DNA from: JARFQH01 sp041299015
Lineage (GTDB): Bacteria; Desulfobacterota; Desulfobacteria; Desulfobacterales; SG8-13
Direction of reading: 5' to 3'
Assembly: GCA_041299015.1 (NCBI GenBank)
Contig: JBFYWB010000047.1
Location: forward strand, 1-64,000
Length of the DNA: 64,000 nucleotides
Numbering within the stretch: the stretch's first letter is position 1; every line of letters starts with the position of its first letter. Both the position numbers and the translations under genes were made by a program. The notes under the pieces are model-generated. The model did not search any database. It was not told the DNA's origin and worked only from the letters and a program-made list of their open reading frames with translations. This document shows positions 42,473 through 51,227 of the stretch, in pieces.

Positions 42473-45130
42473 TCACTCCTCCTGCCAGTCCTCGCCCCAC
42501 TCTTCGGAGGCAACCGCCGCCCTTGCCAGGGCGTCGAGCCCGGCAGGCCGCACCTTGCGGTAAACCGACCGGTAGTCCATTTTTTCTCCATCGACCCGCA
42601 GCAGATCGTTTTCGACGGAAATACCGAACAGTCTCTCGTTTTCCCTGAGGTAGGGCAGAATCAGGTCCCAGTCCGCCGGGGTCAGATCCACGAACTCGCC
42701 GCCGTTCAGCTGTCCTTCTGAAGCCGTCTTGCGCGGATCCCGCAGGTAGATGGCGCCCCCCGAGGCCAGGGAAAAGAGATTCGAACCCGGGTAGGGGCGT
42801 TCCCGGGCGACAAACTTGCCGTTCGCATCGCCTTCGAGACCGTTCAGCACAACGAAACCGCCGCCGTTGAGAGGATCGCCGGCCATGAAGGATTCGGCCA
42901 GATAGTCCAGGCATGTGCCGTTGATGACCACGCGGGGACGCCCGACGGCGTTGATCAGCGGTCGTCCGGCGGCACTGCCGAGCACGTAGACGTCACCTCC
43001 CTTGGCGCCGTACATGAAGGTCTGCCCGACATCGCCGTAAATGACCAGTTTACCGCGTTTCAAGATCTGCCCCAGTTGGTCCTGGGCGTTGCCATGCACA
43101 TGGATCTCAAGGCCGTCGATGCCAGAGGCGAGGTAGTCGCCCGAGCTGTCGTAAACATCGATGCGCACGCCTTCGGTATTGTTGGCCAGCCCGCACCCGG
43201 TGAAGCGCTGTCCCTTGTAACCGTAGCAAAGAAACTGCCGCCAGCCCATCCGATAAGCCGCACAGATCAGGCGCGCGTCACAGCTATCGCCTTCGGGCGG
43301 AAACTCCCTGGCATTCACCACCAGTATTTTTTCGGGTGCCTGCGGAGGCCTCAGGGCATCCCGCGTCGCCCAGTCGATCCGACGGTAAACGCTGCCGCCG
43401 TTCGTGGTTATCTTCGGCGCGGTTTCGAAGAGCGCGGTCAGGCTTTCCCTGAGGATCTGAAGCGTTGCGCTGCGCTTCTTGGCACCGGTCGCCAGTCGGC
43501 GGTCGTTTAGAAACGTCAGGACCTCGATGGCCTTGGCCTTGGCGGCATCGCTCTGCCCGCCCCGGCCGACCAGCTCACGGCAGAAATGACCGAGCGCGGC
43601 AAAACCCCAGCCGGGAAGCTGGGTGCCGGCGTAATCCTTGAGTGCCGACGTGTCGGCGGCCGCCACACCCCTGGCCACGGTGGCGGAAATCTCGTTTCCA
43701 TTTTCGGCGGTGCCCAGGTCGAGCGACGGCCGGAGGTGCCGCTGGCCCTCGGGCGTGCGAACCGGAGTGCCGAACTTGTTGGTGCAAAGAAGCTCCTTGG
43801 AACCGTCACCCCGGCCGGCGTCCCGGACGGTGAAGATAAAAGCACCGCCGTCGGCGGCGCTGCCGCCGCGGGCGTTCCAATACTTGTCGGCCACCGGACA
43901 GAAGCGATCGTCCTCGGCCGCCAGGTTCTGCAAAGTGGCATCGATGGCCTGTTTTTCCGAACAGATCAGGCCGATCTGCACCTCGCCCTCCTGCAGGGCG
44001 AACACCTGCGGGCGCAGCATGGAGGTGTCGGTGATCCCGATGAGCTGGAAGTAGTTTGCGTAAGGATTGTTGCGGGCGATGATGAAAAACCAGGGGCCGT
44101 CCGGGGAGGCGTGGATGTGGGCCGACTGGACGGTACGGTAGATGCGCTGCTTTTCGGGCGACAGCCGGTCGAAGTCGTGCTCCGTGGTCGGGGCCATGGC
44201 CTCGATGATGTATTCCATCGGGTAACCGAAAGTCCGGTTCAACAGATCCAGCAACTGCACCGCCACCTCGGTGTCGGTTAGAAACTGGGGATAGATGTTG
44301 TGCTGCTTCAGGTACTCGCAGACCGCATGGTAATTGGCGAAATCGCCGTTGTGCACCAGGGCCTCGTCCATGCCGCTGAAGGGATGCGCGCCGCCGGGAT
44401 GCCAGACCCGGCCCTTGGTCGGATAGCGTTGATGGGCGATCCATCCATGGGCCTTGAAATCGTCGAGCCGGTAGTATTCGACGACCTTTTCGGCATAACC
44501 GACAATTTTAAGGATCATCAGGTTGCGGGCGTGGGAGAGCACGAAGGCCCGCTGTTCGCCCAATGAAGCGTAAAACGCCTGGTTGATGCGGGTGGAATTC
44601 TGGCAGATGAATTCGTCTTCGGCCCTGCGCGGATCCATGTCCTGCAGGCGGTTGTCATCGATGAAGCGTGCCAGCACGCCTTTCTTGACGCGCGCGAAAT
44701 AGCGCCAGACATCCGGCGGCTTGACCTCAAGCCCTGCGACCTCACGGTAATCGTCGACGGTCGGGATCCGTTCGGTCTTGTGAACCTCCAAGAAGGGAGC
44801 GATGTTGGCGGCCTCCACTTCGGGCCGCGCCGTCGGATCGAGCAGCGCCACCTGGAGCATGTAATGGGAGTCCAGGATTTCCTGAGTCACTCCCAGACTC
44901 TCGGCGGAAAGCCCCACCGCGGCAATGCCGCCGCCTTTGCCGTTGCCCCGGTTGTGCATCTGGCTGGAGGGCTCGTAGATGTGGCGGCCGCGGACCGGGA
45001 TCGAGGCGATGAAGCCGGTGACCCCGCAACCTCCCTCTTCGGCGGCTTTCTTGGATTGCACGGCGCCACGGGGAATGTCGGCCCGCGACGCCAGAATTCT
45101 ATCGATAATCGAAGCATGCCGATTTCTCAT
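42473..45130 (-). CDS. Glutamate synthase-like: amidotransferase plus GXGXG domains
   Basis: An 885-residue protein uniting a class II glutamine amidotransferase domain (N-terminal about 430 residues) and the GltB C-terminal GXGXG beta-helix (about 620-830). The catalytic Cys is C35 in EEGGCGVTG; the preceding 34 residues would be a propeptide removed to expose Cys, as in E. coli GltB. RGNGKGGG and HQRYPTKGRVWHPGGAHPF match the glutaminase active site. There is no FMN/TIM-barrel synthase domain, which is encoded by the two upstream genes. ATG follows GAGGAG. Inferred role: ammonia release from glutamine for transfer to 2-oxoglutarate in a multi-subunit synthase. Confidence 0.82.
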   Translation of the reverse strand: MRNRHASIIDRILASRADIPRGAVQSKKAAEEGGCGVTGFIASIPVRGRHIYEPSSQMHNRGNGKGGGIAAVGLSAESLGVTQEILDSHYMLQVALLDPTARPEVEAANIAPFLEVHKTERIPTVDDYREVAGLEVKPPDVWRYFARVKKGVLARFIDDNRLQDMDPRRAEDEFICQNSTRINQAFYASLGEQRAFVLSHARNLMILKIVGYAEKVVEYYRLDDFKAHGWIAHQRYPTKGRVWHPGGAHPFSGMDEALVHNGDFANYHAVCEYLKQHNIYPQFLTDTEVAVQLLDLLNRTFGYPMEYIIEAMAPTTEHDFDRLSPEKQRIYRTVQSAHIHASPDGPWFFIIARNNPYANYFQLIGITDTSMLRPQVFALQEGEVQIGLICSEKQAIDATLQNLAAEDDRFCPVADKYWNARGGSAADGGAFIFTVRDAGRGDGSKELLCTNKFGTPVRTPEGQRHLRPSLDLGTAENGNEISATVARGVAAADTSALKDYAGTQLPGWGFAALGHFCRELVGRGGQSDAAKAKAIEVLTFLNDRRLATGAKKRSATLQILRESLTALFETAPKITTNGGSVYRRIDWATRDALRPPQAPEKILVVNAREFPPEGDSCDARLICAAYRMGWRQFLCYGYKGQRFTGCGLANNTEGVRIDVYDSSGDYLASGIDGLEIHVHGNAQDQLGQILKRGKLVIYGDVGQTFMYGAKGGDVYVLGSAAGRPLINAVGRPRVVINGTCLDYLAESFMAGDPLNGGGFVVLNGLEGDANGKFVARERPYPGSNLFSLASGGAIYLRDPRKTASEGQLNGGEFVDLTPADWDLILPYLRENERLFGISVENDLLRVDGEKMDYRSVYRKVRPAGLDALARAAVASEEWGEDWQEE

Positions 45131-45139
45131 TTTTACTCC

Positions 45140-46690
45140 TCAGATAATCATCTGCTGCCGCGGGGCGGGTTGATACCGAGCTCTGTCCGCCTCATCCAGA
45201 TAATCGAGATGGACCAGCAGGTCGGAGCGCCCGACGAGCTCCCGCACGCTTTGCATGCCGAACTGCCGCAGAATCTCACACCACTGTTTGCGCCAGGCCA
45301 TGTACAGGTTGACGATGCGCTGTTCGGTGTACTCTTCCGACATCATGTGGCCCAATTCATGGTCTGTGGTGGCAATGCCGCGGGCACAGCCGCGCCCGCT
45401 CTCGCAGTTGCCGCAGCGTACGCATTCCAGGGCGACCAGTTCGGCGGTCCCGATGACCACGCCGTCGGCCCCCAGGGCAATCGCCTTGGCCACATCCATC
45501 GCGTTGCGGATGCCGCCGCTGGCGATCAGGCAGACCTCGTCCCGGATGCCCTCGTTCTTCAGGAAGTGATGCACCTTCGGAATCGCGTACTCGATCGGCA
45601 TGGCGATGTTCTTCTTGGCAATGTCCGGGGCCGCGCCGGTTCCACCATAGCTGCCGTCGATATGGACGATATGGGCGCCGGCATAGTAACTGCCGACGGC
45701 AACCATGTCCACATCCGTGGGCGTCGACACTTTCACCGACACCAGGCCGCGGGGATTGACTTGTTTGACCCAGTCGACATGCTTCTTGTGGTCTTCGACC
45801 GAATAGACGCTGTGGAAGGGAAAGGGCGAAAAAAGCGAGCTGCCCACCACCGTCTCCCGCATGGCAGCAACCTCGGGCGTCACCTTGTCGCCCAGCAGGT
45901 GCCCGCCCAGGCCGGGCTTGGCCCCCTGGGCGTATTTGAACTCGATCACCGGTGCGCACTGAATCGTTTCCTCGCGCACCCCGAACAACCCGGTGGCCAC
46001 CTGGGTGATGACGTAATCGGCGTACGGGAGAAACTCCTTGGGATAGCCCCCTTCACCGGTACAGGTTAGGGTGTTCAGCCGGGCTGCGGCCCGGGCCCGG
46101 CCAATGAGGGCCGTCAGGGCCATGGAGCCATAGGACATGCCGCCGCTGTAACACGGCAGCGAAAGCCGGCGCTCCACGCGACCGTCTTTTCTCTTGTTGA
46201 GATCAAGGCCCAGATCGATCTGTTCATCGCGGATGTCACGATAGTCCGCCGGGTCCGGCAGCCTGAAACGGATCTTGTCGAATCCTCCGCCGGAGCATCC
46301 CAGGTTGTACTCCAGATCGCCCACGGGAAGGTTGCCGGTTTCGGCCATTTCCCAGTGGGCGATCAGCATCTCGGCCGGCCAGCGATAGTCTCCCAAGGTT
46401 TCCAGGACCGGATTGAGCCGCAGGGTCAATGCCTTTTCCGGACAGCGGTCGATGCAGTAGTAGTCGTTTTCCCTGCACCTGAACCCGATGCATTTGTGTT
46501 CGATCGGCCTGAGCGCCTTCGCAAATTTTTCGTAGCGGGGATGGACCCCGTAAGGACAGAGTTCGGCGCACAATCCGCAGGAAGTGCAGCGCGAATTACG
46601 CTTGATGGTATATTTACCGATCGTGTTGCGAAAGCGCGACCGGGCCTCTTTTGTTTCCGGCAATTGAGTGCTGTGTGGCGTCTGTTTCAT
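45140..46690 (-). CDS. Glutamate synthase FMN/Fe-S domain protein
   Basis: A 516-residue protein with an N-terminal ferredoxin-like part (C35-x2-C38-x2-C41-x3-C45, then C67, C72, C79, C83) and a GltS-type TIM barrel. Typical elements are PCYSGGMSYGSM, TGEGG, AKPGLGGHL, VHIDGSYGGTGAAP and IASGGIRNAMDVAKAIALGAD. Near the C-terminus CVRCGNCESGRGC provides the 3Fe-4S or 4Fe-4S ligands. This is the ammonia-accepting synthase core that in standard GltB is fused with the amidotransferase. It lies nine bases ahead of the amidotransferase gene. Confidence 0.85.
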   Translation of the reverse strand: MKQTPHSTQLPETKEARSRFRNTIGKYTIKRNSRCTSCGLCAELCPYGVHPRYEKFAKALRPIEHKCIGFRCRENDYYCIDRCPEKALTLRLNPVLETLGDYRWPAEMLIAHWEMAETGNLPVGDLEYNLGCSGGGFDKIRFRLPDPADYRDIRDEQIDLGLDLNKRKDGRVERRLSLPCYSGGMSYGSMALTALIGRARAAARLNTLTCTGEGGYPKEFLPYADYVITQVATGLFGVREETIQCAPVIEFKYAQGAKPGLGGHLLGDKVTPEVAAMRETVVGSSLFSPFPFHSVYSVEDHKKHVDWVKQVNPRGLVSVKVSTPTDVDMVAVGSYYAGAHIVHIDGSYGGTGAAPDIAKKNIAMPIEYAIPKVHHFLKNEGIRDEVCLIASGGIRNAMDVAKAIALGADGVVIGTAELVALECVRCGNCESGRGCARGIATTDHELGHMMSEEYTEQRIVNLYMAWRKQWCEILRQFGMQSVRELVGRSDLLVHLDYLDEADRARYQPAPRQQMII

Positions 46691-46693
46691 TTC

Positions 46694-48106
46694 TTATCCC
46701 AGTCCTGACACTTTGCGTTCTCCGAAGATCGGGCCGAAGTGATCGCGCTCCAGGTCTTCGAACCACATGGACCGCCCCACTTCGCCGCGCAACCGCCTGG
46801 CCTCGCGAATGCCCATGGCCCCCATCACTTCGATCAACTGGCTGTGCCAGGCGCCGACGAGGTTGACGATCCGCTGGCTGCCCCAACGGGTGTCGAACGG
46901 TTGATCCAGTTCGACCGGACAGCTGAGGCCGGCGCGACACCGGCCGCACAGCCGGCATTCCATGGCGACCAGCAGGGCCAGATCGGCCGTGACGGCGTCG
47001 GCGCCGCAGATGAGGGCTTTGGCCATGTGCTCGGCCATGGCGATCCCGCCTGAAAAAATCAGGTTGATCCGCTGGCGTTCGGCGGTTTTCACCAGTTCCA
47101 GGTGGACCTCACGGATCATTTCCTTCAAGAACCGCGGACTCTGCGTACCGCGTTCGTTGCCATGGTCATCGGCGCTGAAGTGCAGGCTGTCGACGCCGGT
47201 TTTGACCAAGGCGCGCGCGCGGTCGGCCGCCCGCGCGTCAAGGGGCATTCCGACCATGATCAACACCTCCGGAGAGATGCGGCGCACGGCGTCGAAGACG
47301 GTTTCGATCCCCGGGGCATCGGCCAGCTCAACGACCCGGCTGGACCGGATCAACTCGCCGGACTCGGCGAAATCGTCGCGGGTCAGGCAGGGGATCAAGC
47401 TGTCGGCATACGGTTTCAAGGTCGCGGTGACATCCAGGGGTCTGACGAACATCAGGGTCCCCAGCCGCCGGGCGGCCTTGGCCGCCGACAACAGGACAGG
47501 CTCGTTAATGATCAGATCCGTCGCCGGTTGGAACAGCAGCGGCAGCGGAATCTCGAGGAGCGGCAGCACCGGTGACGCCAGAGACTGGTCCGGGTTGAAT
47601 TCCAAGCGGGTGATCCGACGGGAAAGCTCGACGCTGGTGTTGATGTATTCGCGACCATGAATGCCGTCACGGGTCGGCCGCACGATCTCGGACATGTCGG
47701 TCCACATGCCATCGAAACCGGGCCCCACGAACGGACCGCGATAGCCCGCCCCGGAAACCGGTATTTTACCCATGTGGGCCTGGTACCAGAGTCGGTGCAG
47801 CGTATCCGCGCGCCAGTACTCGTCGCCCAGGCTGCGGTAATCCGGGTTGATCGTGCGGGAAAATATGCCCTTCGTGCACTCCTGGATGCAGCGAAAGCAG
47901 CTCATGCAGGTGTAGAGGTACTCGGGCTCCTCCATGGCGCTCATGTGCAGGACGTTTTCTTTGAAGATATCGTAGACGCACTTCTTCTTGACGCATTGTC
48001 GACAGCTGCCGGCACAGTTTTCCCGAAACTCGATCGTCGCATACTTGCCGATCGGGTGAAATCGGGGCGCCGCCGTCTTCGTGTGAATCTGATACTTTTG
48101 GGGCAT
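46694..48106 (-). CDS. Diverged FMN/Fe-S paralogue of glutamate synthase
   Basis: A 470-residue second GltS-like protein, in the same operon. The N-terminus has Cys-rich sites (C33, C37, C40, C45 and C66, C69, C72, C76 approximately). The C-terminal barrel end keeps IFSGGIAMAEHMAKALICGADAV (split: FSGGIAMAEH and LICGADAV) and CRLCGRCRAGLSC, but the canonical active-site motifs PCYSGGMSYGS and GGTGAAP are missing and a GxGFDGMW segment stands in place. It is likely a structural or specialised partner of the neighbouring subunit. ATG at 48106 has GGAG nine bases upstream. Confidence 0.75.
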   Translation of the reverse strand: MPQKYQIHTKTAAPRFHPIGKYATIEFRENCAGSCRQCVKKKCVYDIFKENVLHMSAMEEPEYLYTCMSCFRCIQECTKGIFSRTINPDYRSLGDEYWRADTLHRLWYQAHMGKIPVSGAGYRGPFVGPGFDGMWTDMSEIVRPTRDGIHGREYINTSVELSRRITRLEFNPDQSLASPVLPLLEIPLPLLFQPATDLIINEPVLLSAAKAARRLGTLMFVRPLDVTATLKPYADSLIPCLTRDDFAESGELIRSSRVVELADAPGIETVFDAVRRISPEVLIMVGMPLDARAADRARALVKTGVDSLHFSADDHGNERGTQSPRFLKEMIREVHLELVKTAERQRINLIFSGGIAMAEHMAKALICGADAVTADLALLVAMECRLCGRCRAGLSCPVELDQPFDTRWGSQRIVNLVGAWHSQLIEVMGAMGIREARRLRGEVGRSMWFEDLERDHFGPIFGERKVSGLG

Positions 48107-48217
48107 AAAGCTCTCCGCTACCATCTTCTGTTTTTCGGTCTGGCGACGTCCGCCGGAAACCGTGATCCGTCCTGCATTTTTATCGGTCCGCCCGACGGAA
48201 GCCTACAGCCCTCGAGG

Positions 48218-49183
48218 TCACGCGATTACCGCCGCGGTCCCCGTCTTGAGGGCCTTCGGCTGCGGACGCGGCAAGAGACCGGCGGCCGCGACGATCTCAC
48301 GCACGATTTCCTCCCACTCGATGGCCATGATGTGAATACCGTGAACCCCATCGATCTGACGGAGTTCGGCAATCGTTTCGAGGCAGATCTTGAGGCCCTC
48401 GTCGGCCGCCTTCTCCTTTGGGACGCCGCTCATCCGTTGAATCAGGTGCTCGGGGATGTCCATCCCCGCCACTTTTTGGGACATGTAGCGGGCCATGCCG
48501 GCGGATTTCAGCGGGGTCACGCCGGCCAGGATGTGAACCTTTTCCGTCAAGCCTTCTTCACGCGCCATCTTCATCCATTGTTTGAAGCGATCCATGTTGT
48601 AGACGCATTGGGTCTGGATGAAATCGGCCCCGGCCTCGATTTTCTTTGCCAGCCGAATGACCCGATATTCGAAAGGGTCGGCAAAAGGATTGGCGGCGGC
48701 GCCGATGAACATCCGCGGCGGCGCCTTGAGCGCAAACCCGCTCATGTCGCTGCCGTCATCGCGCATGTCCTTGACCGTCCGCAGCAGGTTCATCGAGTCG
48801 ATATCGAAGACATTCAAGGCATCGGGTTGGCTGCCGAAGCTCTGGTGATCACCGGAAAGACAGAGGATGTTTCTGATCCCCAGGGAATAAGCCCCTAGCA
48901 TGTCCGACTGCAGCGCAATCCGGTTGCGGTCGCGGGTCACCATCTGCATGACCGGCTCGAGTCCCAGTCCCAACAAATGGACACTGGCGGCGATGCTGGA
49001 CATGCGGACAATAGCCGTCTGGTTGTCGGTCACATTGACGGCATCCGCACATCCCTGCAATAATTGCCCCTTCTTGCGCACCACTTCGGGATCGGCGCCG
49101 CGAGGCGGGCCACATTCGGCCGTCACGGCAAAGCCGCCTCCTGATAGAACGCTCTGCAATCGACTGATGCTATCGGTCTTCAT
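48218..49183 (-). CDS. metF: Methylenetetrahydrofolate reductase
   Basis: A 321-residue MetF of the FAD-containing TIM-barrel family, reducing 5,10-methylene-THF to 5-methyl-THF. Seen are the N-terminal TAECGPPRGADPE (Glu active-site region), LCLSGDH, FIGAAANPFADP and DFIQTQCVYN. It overlaps metV by the ATGA at its start, and the mvhD-like gene lies beyond. In acetogens and Wood-Ljungdahl sulfate reducers MetF works with MetV and Hdr/MvhD partners that link it to an electron donor. This operon lacks HdrA/B/C, so electrons may come from the remote Hdr operon or from a different donor. Confidence 0.92.
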   Translation of the reverse strand: MKTDSISRLQSVLSGGGFAVTAECGPPRGADPEVVRKKGQLLQGCADAVNVTDNQTAIVRMSSIAASVHLLGLGLEPVMQMVTRDRNRIALQSDMLGAYSLGIRNILCLSGDHQSFGSQPDALNVFDIDSMNLLRTVKDMRDDGSDMSGFALKAPPRMFIGAAANPFADPFEYRVIRLAKKIEAGADFIQTQCVYNMDRFKQWMKMAREEGLTEKVHILAGVTPLKSAGMARYMSQKVAGMDIPEHLIQRMSGVPKEKAADEGLKICLETIAELRQIDGVHGIHIMAIEWEEIVREIVAAAGLLPRPQPKALKTGTAAVIA

Positions 49184-49848
49184 ATTTCATGATCCTCTCT
49201 GATGAGTTTGCGGGGCCCGGAGGAAAGGCTGGCACACCAGTTCTTGGGCGGAAGATACACTTTCAGGTTGTTCATCTGTCCCAGGGCCGTCAATCGCTCG
49301 ATGATCAGATGCCAGGCGCAGTCGGTATCCGGGCTGATCTCGCACTTGCCTTTGCGCGAGCCGCCGCAGGGACCGTTCACCAGTTTTTTGGCGCAGCGGG
49401 TAAACGGACAGACCCCACCGAACAGGGCCAGCTGGCAGTCCCCGCAGCCGGCACACTCTTCGGTGAAAAGGCCCGGTCTTTCCAGAACGCCCATGAAGGT
49501 CGTGTTGACTCCCGGCAGAACGGGCGTCGTTTTAAACCGCCTTGCCAGCGCCTGAACCCCGGCACCGCAAGCCAAAGACAGGACGGATTCGTTACGGGCA
49601 ATCGCTTCGGCGCTCTCCTGAATGAACTCGTCCTCACACTGCCGTTCGACCGTCAGTTCCTCGATGTCGATCTCCCGGCCCTCGATTTTAACGGCCAGGC
49701 GCAGGGCCGAGGCCATCACGGCGACCTCGTCTTCACCGCCGGCAAAACAGGTTTTGACACAGGTGCCGCATCCCAGGAGCAGGATTTTCTTATAGGGGGC
49801 CACGATTTCTTTGATTTCTGCGATCGATTTCTGTTCGGCTACAATCAT
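49180..49848 (-). CDS. metV: MetV-type zinc/Fe-S subunit of methylene-THF reductase
   Basis: A 222-residue protein of the methylenetetrahydrofolate reductase C-terminal zinc-binding family. Cysteine motifs: GCGTCVKTC near 30, C71, C94, then CAGCGDC, CPFTRC, GPCGG and C169 region. MetV usually forms a complex with MetF and sits at the interface to Hdr-type electron carriers. Its stop overlaps the metF start. ATG at 49848 lies 108 bases after mvhD; nothing coding is seen in that gap. Confidence 0.85.
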   Translation of the reverse strand: MIVAEQKSIAEIKEIVAPYKKILLLGCGTCVKTCFAGGEDEVAVMASALRLAVKIEGREIDIEELTVERQCEDEFIQESAEAIARNESVLSLACGAGVQALARRFKTTPVLPGVNTTFMGVLERPGLFTEECAGCGDCQLALFGGVCPFTRCAKKLVNGPCGGSRKGKCEISPDTDCAWHLIIERLTALGQMNNLKVYLPPKNWCASLSSGPRKLIREDHEI

Positions 49849-49956
49849 TTTTCGACTCCAGTCGAGACCATATTGGGCCTCATCTCTTTTAGAAAGGAGC
49901 GTTTCCTGTTGATAACCGCCCTGAGCGGCGCCGTCTCCGCGGGCGTTTACGGCCGG

Positions 49957-50367
49957 TCAGCTCCGTGAAACCGGGTTGCGGCCCAGATCCGCCACCAGCG
50001 CCAGCACCCCTTGGACGATCCGTTCAGCGGCTGCGGCGTCACCGGGCTGCAAGTTGAAAAGAGACAGCCGCCGGCCGTTGAGGCCGATATCGTCCAACAG
50101 GTTCTGGACCCAGCGTACACGCTTTTGGGCGCGCAGATTGCCCTCGACATACCGACAGGCGCCAGCGGGACAGACCAGCACAACCACGGCATCGGCACCG
50201 GCTTCAAACGCCCGCAGGAGGAAAACGTCTTTCACCATGCTCGAACAGGGTAACTTGACAAATTTGGACTCGAATCCGTCTCCTCCGGCCAGCGGTGACG
50301 CGTCGCCCTCGCCAAGCGAATTGATACAATGAAATACCGTGATTTTTGGTTTAGGCCCCTGCCCCAT
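49957..50367 (-). CDS. mvhD: Diverged MvhD-like 2Fe-2S subunit
   Basis: A 136-residue MvhD-family protein. Of the usual Cys, C14, C41 (LPCSS), C66 and C71 (VCPAGACRY) are kept, but the second of the first pair (C-x2-C in the 5.5-kb copy) is Asn16. Four cysteines still allow a 2Fe-2S cluster. It leads the metV-metF operon, so it probably delivers electrons to the methylene-THF reductase. The start has AGGGAAAA nine bases upstream. A terminator-like hairpin lies in its leader. Confidence 0.78.
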   Translation of the reverse strand: MGQGPKPKITVFHCINSLGEGDASPLAGGDGFESKFVKLPCSSMVKDVFLLRAFEAGADAVVVLVCPAGACRYVEGNLRAQKRVRWVQNLLDDIGLNGRRLSLFNLQPGDAAAAERIVQGVLALVADLGRNPVSRS

Positions 50368-50402
50368 GTTATTTTCCCTAACATTGATCCAGATCGATTA
50401 GT

Positions 50403-50461
50403 CCCAATAAAAAAAAGAAAAAAAAGACGCCCCTCCTCACTCTGGAGACAGGGACGTCTTT
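50403..50461 (-). terminator. Terminator-like hairpin in mvhD-metVF leader
   Basis: On the minus strand AAAGACG-T-CCCT ... AGGGG-CGTCTTT (arms at plus 50423-50434 and 50450-50461) is followed by a long run of T with one C. This is a textbook intrinsic terminator, but it points toward mvhD and lies 36 bases before its start codon, so either it ends an unseen upstream RNA or acts as an attenuator. Confidence 0.8.
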
Positions 50462-50527
50462 GTCCGTACAGCATAGTAAACGTCGGACCTCATTGTCCGA
50501 GATTTACACTTAATTAAGAAATAAACT

Positions 50528-50569
50528 CCTATATTTTCCGATTATCCTTGTCAAGGAAAATATTATCGG
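50528..50569 (-). promoter_or_regulatory. Possible promoter/operator upstream of mvhD-metVF
   Basis: Minus-strand TTGACA (plus 50549-50554) is followed after 15 bases by TATAGG. The -35 overlaps nested dyads CCGAT...ATCGG and TCCTTG-T-CAAGGA (50538-50569). A transcript from here would include the hairpin at 50403-50461. The 15-base spacing is short, so the promoter call is weak. Confidence 0.35.
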
Positions 50570-50723
50570 ATGATGTATTGATTTTGAACCGAAAGTTCGC
50601 TAGTTTCAGCATATAGTCTCAGGTGTTTGAGGCGGTTTGCGGGCCTTGCCTCATCATCATGGCGCACCCGACGGGAAAAACCAATTCTTTTTCAAACTCA
50701 GGTGGACTTCGCGGAGGTCATGC

Positions 50724-51227
50724 ATGAAGAACTTGCGTCAGCTTGCGGTTTGCGTCCTGACCGCCGGACTCCTCTATCACTGCGCACCGAGCAAACCCTT
50801 GGTTTACGATACGACCTACGACTATGACATCCGGGCCGATTTCACCGCCATGCGACACTATGCCTGGCTGCCATTTCCGTTAACCGCCACGATCACTGCG
50901 CTGAATGCCGACAGGGTAAAATATTTTGTCGATGTCGCCTTATCCTCCCGAGGGTTTACCGCGTCTCAAGGTCTGCCGGATTTTCTCATCGACCCCATGG
51001 TCGACGCCATGAGCCAAATCGACACCACCGGCGGTCCCGCAGAATATGGGCTCTACCGAGAGGGCGTATTGACCCTGAAATTTCTCCTCCCGGCATCCCG
51101 ACAGGTCGTCTGGTGGGGCGAAACACGGGCGCGGATCAATCCGGGCCTGAGCCCGCGCGAAAAAGATGACGTGATCAAGGCAGCGGTGGACGTTATTCTC
51201 GAAAATTTTCCGCCGCCGCAGAGTTAG
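50724..51227 (+). CDS. DUF4136-like lipoprotein
   Basis: A 167-residue exported protein. The N-terminus is a lipoprotein signal with lipobox L-Y-H-C (C23 approximately). The mature domain contains DUF4136 features: DYDIRADFTAMRHYAWLPF near the start, and a C-terminal DDVIKAAVDVILENFPP helix typical of the family. GGAGG lies seven bases before the ATG at 50724; the frame extends to 50637 but without conserved sequence. Divergent from the metVF operon. Function unknown. Confidence 0.75.
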   Translation: MKNLRQLAVCVLTAGLLYHCAPSKPLVYDTTYDYDIRADFTAMRHYAWLPFPLTATITALNADRVKYFVDVALSSRGFTASQGLPDFLIDPMVDAMSQIDTTGGPAEYGLYREGVLTLKFLLPASRQVVWWGETRARINPGLSPREKDDVIKAAVDVILENFPPPQS

